DNA of 64,000 nucleotides, taken from Symbiodinium natans (taxonomy: Eukaryota; Sar; Dinophyceae; Suessiales; Symbiodiniaceae). Shown piece after piece: positions 59,748 through 64,000 of this stretch. Position numbers and translations under genes: made by a program. The stretch's first letter is position 1; each line of letters begins with the position of its first letter. The DNA is taken from NCBI GenBank assembly GCA_905221605.1, contig CAJNDS010000785.1:1-64000 (forward strand). The letters run 5' to 3'. Under the pieces are notes generated by a model, which ran no database searches, was not told the origin of the DNA, and saw nothing but the letters and a program-made list of their open reading frames with translations.

Positions 59748-60708
59748 ATGTCCGGCTTCGATTACTCGAAGTGGGACCGACTCGAAATAAGCGATGATGA
59801 GACCACGCGCGGCCCTGAGACTTCAGCACACCGGCAGTTATGGGCGCTTCTAAAGCTCCTCGAGGTTCCACCCGAACCTGGACACCGGCTTGAACATCCG
59901 CGTGAACAGAATAACACGAGATAGAAAAGAAGAGGACTGATGACGGCTCAGAGGGGTGTTGGAGGGTCTTGGAGAGTCTTGTGACTTCAGGGCAGAATCA
60001 TGCCAGGAGATCGAAAGCGAGAAGCAGAAGCTTATCGAGAAGGGTGAAAAGGACAAGGCCCAGCGAATCTATGCCCATATGCAGCCCTCCCTCCCTCCTC
60101 CAAGCAGGGCGGTTCAAGATGAAAATGGGGCCGAGTGCAATTCCTTTGAGTTAGACGCTCAAACATTTTCTATGGGCTACACAAGGCATCTAATACAGCA
60201 CAGCGCCCCCTTGTCGGTCTGAGAAACGAACATCCAAGATTGAGCCAGGTAGAGCCACGCAAACCCATGTAGAGCCGAGAGCTCGGGATCGCGCCTCCTG
60301 CAAAGGCGGAGAAGCTGGAGTCCAAACGGCCCTTGCACATCAACAACGTCTGCCATGTGGCCGAGGACGGATCCCCTCAATTTTGAGGTTAAAAAACTTG
60401 AGCCGAGCCGAAGGCCCCGAAAGGCAAAGAAAGGTAGGAGTCTCGGAGCAGCGTTGAGCGGATCCGTTTTCTCAGAAGCAGGAGCGCACCATCATCCAAT
60501 CCAGTGACGGGTCTAGAAAAGACAAGCTGAAGAAGGGCGAGGAGTCCTTCAGTGTGGATGACTACTCCCTTTTTAAAACAGACAACAAGCGCTCTCCTCA
60601 GATTGGTACACTTGCTTGGTCTTTCTAGCACTGGCAGTGTGGTCGTGTGATGTCGTGTGCACAGGGCCATTCTGGACAAGTTCGCCAACGCCGATTGGGA
60701 GACGTCCG
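59748..60708 (+). CDS. Cdc37-like Hsp90 co-chaperone, N-terminal part
   Basis: Exons: 59748-59806 (FDYSKWDRLEISDDET), 59865-59934 (FHPNLDTGLNIRVNRITRD), 60007-60057 (EIESEKQKLIEKGEKDK), 60306-60365 (AEKLESKRPLHINNVCHVAE), from 60482 (ERTIIQSSDGSRKDK, then GEESFSVDDYSLFK) and about 60665-60708 (AILDKFANADWETSE). The opening DYSxWDxxExSDDE and FHPN are the hallmark of Cdc37, whose N-terminal domain delivers protein kinases to Hsp90; the conserved Ser before DDE is the casein kinase 2 site in this family. Donors are GC, GA, GC, GA for the first four introns. The middle Hsp90-binding domain and C-terminal domain were not found downstream, so the gene is either truncated or continues in exons I cannot recognise. 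Confidence 0.75.
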
Positions 60709-61339
60709 AGGGTCTGTGCAAGGAGTGCGCCCGCCATAGGACCAATGCAAGAGCAGGGAAGGGAACAGATTTGATCCAACCCATCATGGCCTTGTGACTT
60801 GTGCGTGCGGCAGTACGGGCTCTAGAGTATTCAAAGTCGTATTCTAGAGAGCCAAGCCCGTGCCGTGGAGAGGCTGCTTTGCTTAAAAGAGGTTCTGCCG
60901 CTTCAACATCTGCAGCTATATGAGGCTATATGTGATGCAGAATGACAGCTTGTCGTTTCTCAGGTCATCTCAGGGCCTGTGAGTAGCTCTTTAGAGGATT
61001 TGTGTGTCGAGCATACAAACCGGCCGCGGTTGCAACGGAACACAATGGCTTGAAGCAGCATCTTGCACTAGTCCATGCAAGTTCTCCTGGACCAAGGGAG
61101 ACCATGGGAGCCAACTGGAGTGACAGTGAAAGGCCCACCTATGCTCTCCTAATGTGCGAAGAGTCCACTTTTTAGTGAAGGGCTTTGTATTCTGAATGGC
61201 CTCAACGGCAGCAAGTAATCGGATCCGTTAATCTGTTGTGTCGGAGGTGCCTTCAGGCGGCTGCTACGGGTGACACGCAGGCCTCGCAAAGTCGTTTTCG
61301 TACTGTATGCACCTAGAGAGCTGCGCATGTGAGCACATG
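60709..61339. other. No recognised exon after the Cdc37-like segment
   Basis: If the Cdc37-like gene is complete, its Hsp90-binding domain should start here; I see no such motif. Short open frames only. Confidence 0.35.
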
Positions 61340-62010
61340 TGCTCCTGTCGAGGAGCTGCAGCGATTGCACGATTTTGGAGCGGACCTCAACGCTTCTGAT
61401 AGCTCGACTCCCAGTGGGCTGGGATGCCGGCATTTTTCCGCTCGTATCTGCGTGTAGAGTCAGGGCTTTAACAGAGGCTGCTCAAGGCTTTTTGTGGCAG
61501 GTCGTGGAAAGACCGCCGCGATGGAAGCTGCAGCTTGTGGCCGCCAGGACATGCCGAGATATGCGTCCAGACAGAACACCGATTTTCTTGTCAAAATGGC
61601 CCGGCCAGGATTGTCTCTCCCTCATCGTCGGCTCTGGCGCTGACCTCAATGCTTCGGACAACCGCGGATGGACGGTCCCCAGCTGGCATGGAGAGGGGTC
61701 CTTTTGCAGGAGAAGGGTTTTTAAACAGGTTTTTGGCATTTTTTGGTTCGTCGGTGACCTTTGGTATGCTGAGCACCTTCTGCCAGGCTGCCATGCATGC
61801 AGCCTTTCGTGGTGAGCTGGGGTGCCTACGTCTCCTCATCGAGAATGGAGCTAACGTGGATTGTGAGGCCACGGCATGTGGCAAGCCTCAGCATAACAGC
61901 CAGCAGCGTGATGGCAGCCTCATAGCAAATCTAGGACTCAAGATCTTAGGCCCCGTTTGCCAGGACTTCCTAGGAACGACTCCGCTGATGCGTCGGCACC
62001 CCAGGAAGGG
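61340..62010 (+). CDS. Ankyrin-repeat protein (partial model)
   Basis: Three ankyrin-like segments on +: 61345-61415 (ELQRLHDFGADLNASDSSTP), about 61625-61680 (GSGADLNASDNRGWT) and about 61788-61872 (MHAAFRGELGCLRLLIENGANVD), then about 61973 (GTTPLM). GADLNASD and GANVD are the usual repeat ends, and AAFRGELGCLRLL is the helix pair. Repeats are separated by introns. Ankyrin repeats mediate protein binding; no enzymatic domain is visible. Downstream the frame enters the heptamer minisatellite at 62167, so the real 3' end is not located; GADIKHFF near 63003 may be a further repeat. Confidence 0.6.
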
Positions 62011-62166
62011 GAAGATGCTTTGGAACAAACCTGCTTCCGTGGCAGATGCTTTTTGCGTGACCCTTGCACGCACGACCGCATGCGCTTGTGTAAGCGCGCG
62101 CATGCGAGCATGTGCGTCCGTGTGCGTGCGCTTGTCCAGCATGTGCGTGTGTGGTGTGTGCGCGCG

Positions 62167-62520
62167 CATGTGTGCGCTTGTGCTTGTGCTTTGTGCTTTG
62201 TGCTTTGTGCTTTGTGCTTTGTGCTTTGTGCTCTGTGCATTGTGCTCTGTGCTCTGTGCTCTGTGCTCTGTGCTTTGTGCTCTGTGCTCTGTGCTCTGTG
62301 CTCTGTGCTTTGTGCTTTGTGCTTGGTGCTTGGTGCTTGGTGCTTGCTGCTTGGTGCTTGGTGCTTGGTGCTTGGTGCTTGGTGCTTGGTGCTTGGTGCT
62401 GGGTGCTTGGTGCTTGGTGCTTGGTGCTTGGTGCTTGGTGCTTGGTGCTGGGTGCTGGGTGCTGGGTGCTGGGTGCTGGGTGCTGGGTGCTGGGTGCTGG
62501 TGCTGGTGCTTGTGCTTGTG
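62167..62520. repeat. 7-bp minisatellite in ordered variant blocks
   Basis: About 50 heptamers of the form NNNGTGC. Blocks follow each other: TTTGTGC, then CTCTGTG with TTTGTGC mixed, then TTGGTGC, then TGGGTGC. Variant copies cluster, as expected from local duplication. The long ORFs across it (Leu/Cys/Val on +, Ser/Thr/Gln on -) are repeat products. Confidence 0.95.
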
Positions 62521-62526
62521 CTTGTC

Positions 62527-62529
62527 GGA

Positions 62530-62569
<40 letters not shown>

Positions 62570-62880
62570 GTGTGTGGTTGGGTACAGAGCTGTTTGCTAA
62601 GGATGAGCAAGTTGCGTGGGCACACGGCATCTGCAACCTACCGTGTGCAACGAAGCTACGGTTGCAGATGGGATATCCAGCCTGATCAGCTGGACGAACC
62701 TGCACTTTTCGTGTAAACTCGCGACTCCTTCGAAAGAGGGTGCGAACCTGTGTGTGCGCTGGTGTGTGTGCTTGTGTGTGCTCTTGTGTGTGTGTGTGTG
62801 TGTGTGTGCGTGCGTGTGCGTGTGCGTGTGGGTGTGTGTGGGTGTGTGTGTGTGTGTGTGCACGCTCGTGTGTTTGTGTT

Positions 62881-62956
<76 letters not shown>

Positions 62957-62995
62957 TTTGTTTGTGTGTGTGTGTGTGTCTATGTGCGTGTGTAC
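62527..62995. repeat. (TG)n-rich tracts
   Basis: TG repeats at 62529-62576 and 62743-62995, with TGCG and TTTG variants, separated by about 160 bp of ordinary sequence (62580-62740). ORFs across them are Val/Cys or Thr/His repeats and not genes. Confidence 0.95.
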
Positions 62996-62999
62996 ATCC

Positions 63000-64000
63000 G
63001 GTGCGGACATTAAGCACTTCTTCAAAGGTGTCAGCATCCTTGTTGCAGCTGCAGCTTAGCACAGGAAGGTGTGCATCATACAGATGAGCAGCGCACGCAA
63101 TGGCGCAAGGCACAAGAAGATGTGAACGTTGAAAGCGCGCACTGGAGCAGTGTAAAGGCAATTGAAAAGAAAAGGGCGTGCATCGCACCTGTAAAGTACA
63201 CACAGTTTCAAAGGGTCGACAGGCCCAGTGCACTCGAGGCAACGGAGCCATGCTGCACTGTGAGGGGGGGGGGGGGGGGGGTCTGATCAACCACCTGCTG
63301 AGCGGTGATTGCTTCAGCAAGCATGAAAAGCATTGTCGCTGTTGCTTCAAAGCAGCAGCCTTTGCAACATGGGGACTCGAATCATCAGTGGAGCCTGTCA
63401 TGTTATCGGCTGGAGCTTTGCACCATATGACATGCAGCACATGGTATTGGATGCAGCACCAGCAGAGCAAGCAATCATCATGGTTGCAGCTTTTTTACGT
63501 TAGATGCAGCATTGGTGCAACACTCAACATGTGATGTGCGGAAGCGTTGCAAAGAGCACGTGAAGAACTTTTTTCAAGCGAAGCGAAGGCGGTGTGATGT
63601 AGTCATGTATGACGATGTTACAAAGTGGAGCGAACGTGAAGTCAACTGTTTACCACTTTACACATCAACGCCTCGAAAATACGACGTTCAACATTACAAC
63701 TGGCATCTGCAAGCACGTGGACGGCACCACTCAACATCATTTTTCGAAACCACATTGTTTAACACGACATTCGTCATCTACAGGACTTGGGCAAAACATG
63801 TCCGACACAATGCAATTCCCAGCAAACATCGTCGACCCTGCAACACATTCATATCATGCTTTCTTTCTTATGAACTTTTGGATTTGCGACGAAAGCTTTT
63901 GCCACGTGAACAGGAGAACGGCGGCGAAATGATGTCTAACAGTCTAACTCGTTCTTCAATGTGGAAAATAAACTTGCCTAAACCTGCGCGTCTGTTCTGT
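63000..64000. other. End of window, no gene recognised
   Basis: Contains a run of 18 G (63265-63282) and short open frames only. AATAAA near 63966 may be chance. Confidence 0.4.

Noticed and set aside
61938-63470. 510-codon - strand ORF and several long + ORFs
   Set aside because: They run through the heptamer and TG repeats; composition is only that of the repeats.

Overview
The window looks like nuclear DNA of a dinoflagellate, probably a Symbiodiniaceae-type alga. The evidence is a relic of the dinoflagellate spliced leader (13001-13021), TTTAGGG-type telomere-like repeats, every recognisable host gene on the + strand, and intron-rich genes whose 5' splice sites are mostly GC (some GT, a few GA) with AG|G acceptors. 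That splice rule let me rebuild several genes exon by exon; the best case is a complete 16-exon gene.

Layout. 1-1607: several families of tandem repeats ending in a G-rich array. 1608-10481: a Ty1/copia-type LTR retrotransposon with two 213-bp LTRs that differ at two positions, an initiator-Met-like primer site, gag-protease-integrase, reverse transcriptase-RNase H, and about 2.2 kb of extra sequence with two unrecognised ORFs. The gag-pol frame has one in-frame TGA and one frame change. The element carries two unusual signatures: the 3' half of the spliced leader inside each LTR, and a strand-specific excess of ATTG that covers LTR, coding and non-coding parts and stops at the element ends. 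10482-16750: the other side of the G-rich array, a broken phospholipase-D-like gene, the spliced-leader relic and a long TAC microsatellite.

16751-64000 is a one-directional series of host genes. In order: protein phosphatase 4 catalytic subunit (complete); a predicted secreted coiled-coil protein; a plastid-targeted glutaredoxin-like protein with serines in place of the active-site cysteines; an unidentified multi-exon gene; a DHRS7B-like short-chain dehydrogenase; a Lys/Glu-rich protein; a charged coiled-coil and Gly-rich protein; unassigned exons; a saposin-B-like domain; a possible 2-oxoglutarate oxygenase; an MPDU1-like PQ-loop membrane protein; the Hsp90 co-chaperone p23; the N-terminal part of Cdc37, another Hsp90 co-chaperone; and an ankyrin-repeat gene. 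Between them lie microsatellites, minisatellites, two telomere-like blocks and one long near-perfect foldback hairpin.

The functional theme is housekeeping: phosphatase signalling, Hsp90 client folding (p23 next to Cdc37), ER glycosylation and plastid redox. The features with most novelty are in the retrotransposon. Exon boundaries were read by eye from conserved protein motifs; boundaries within unrecognised genes are tentative.
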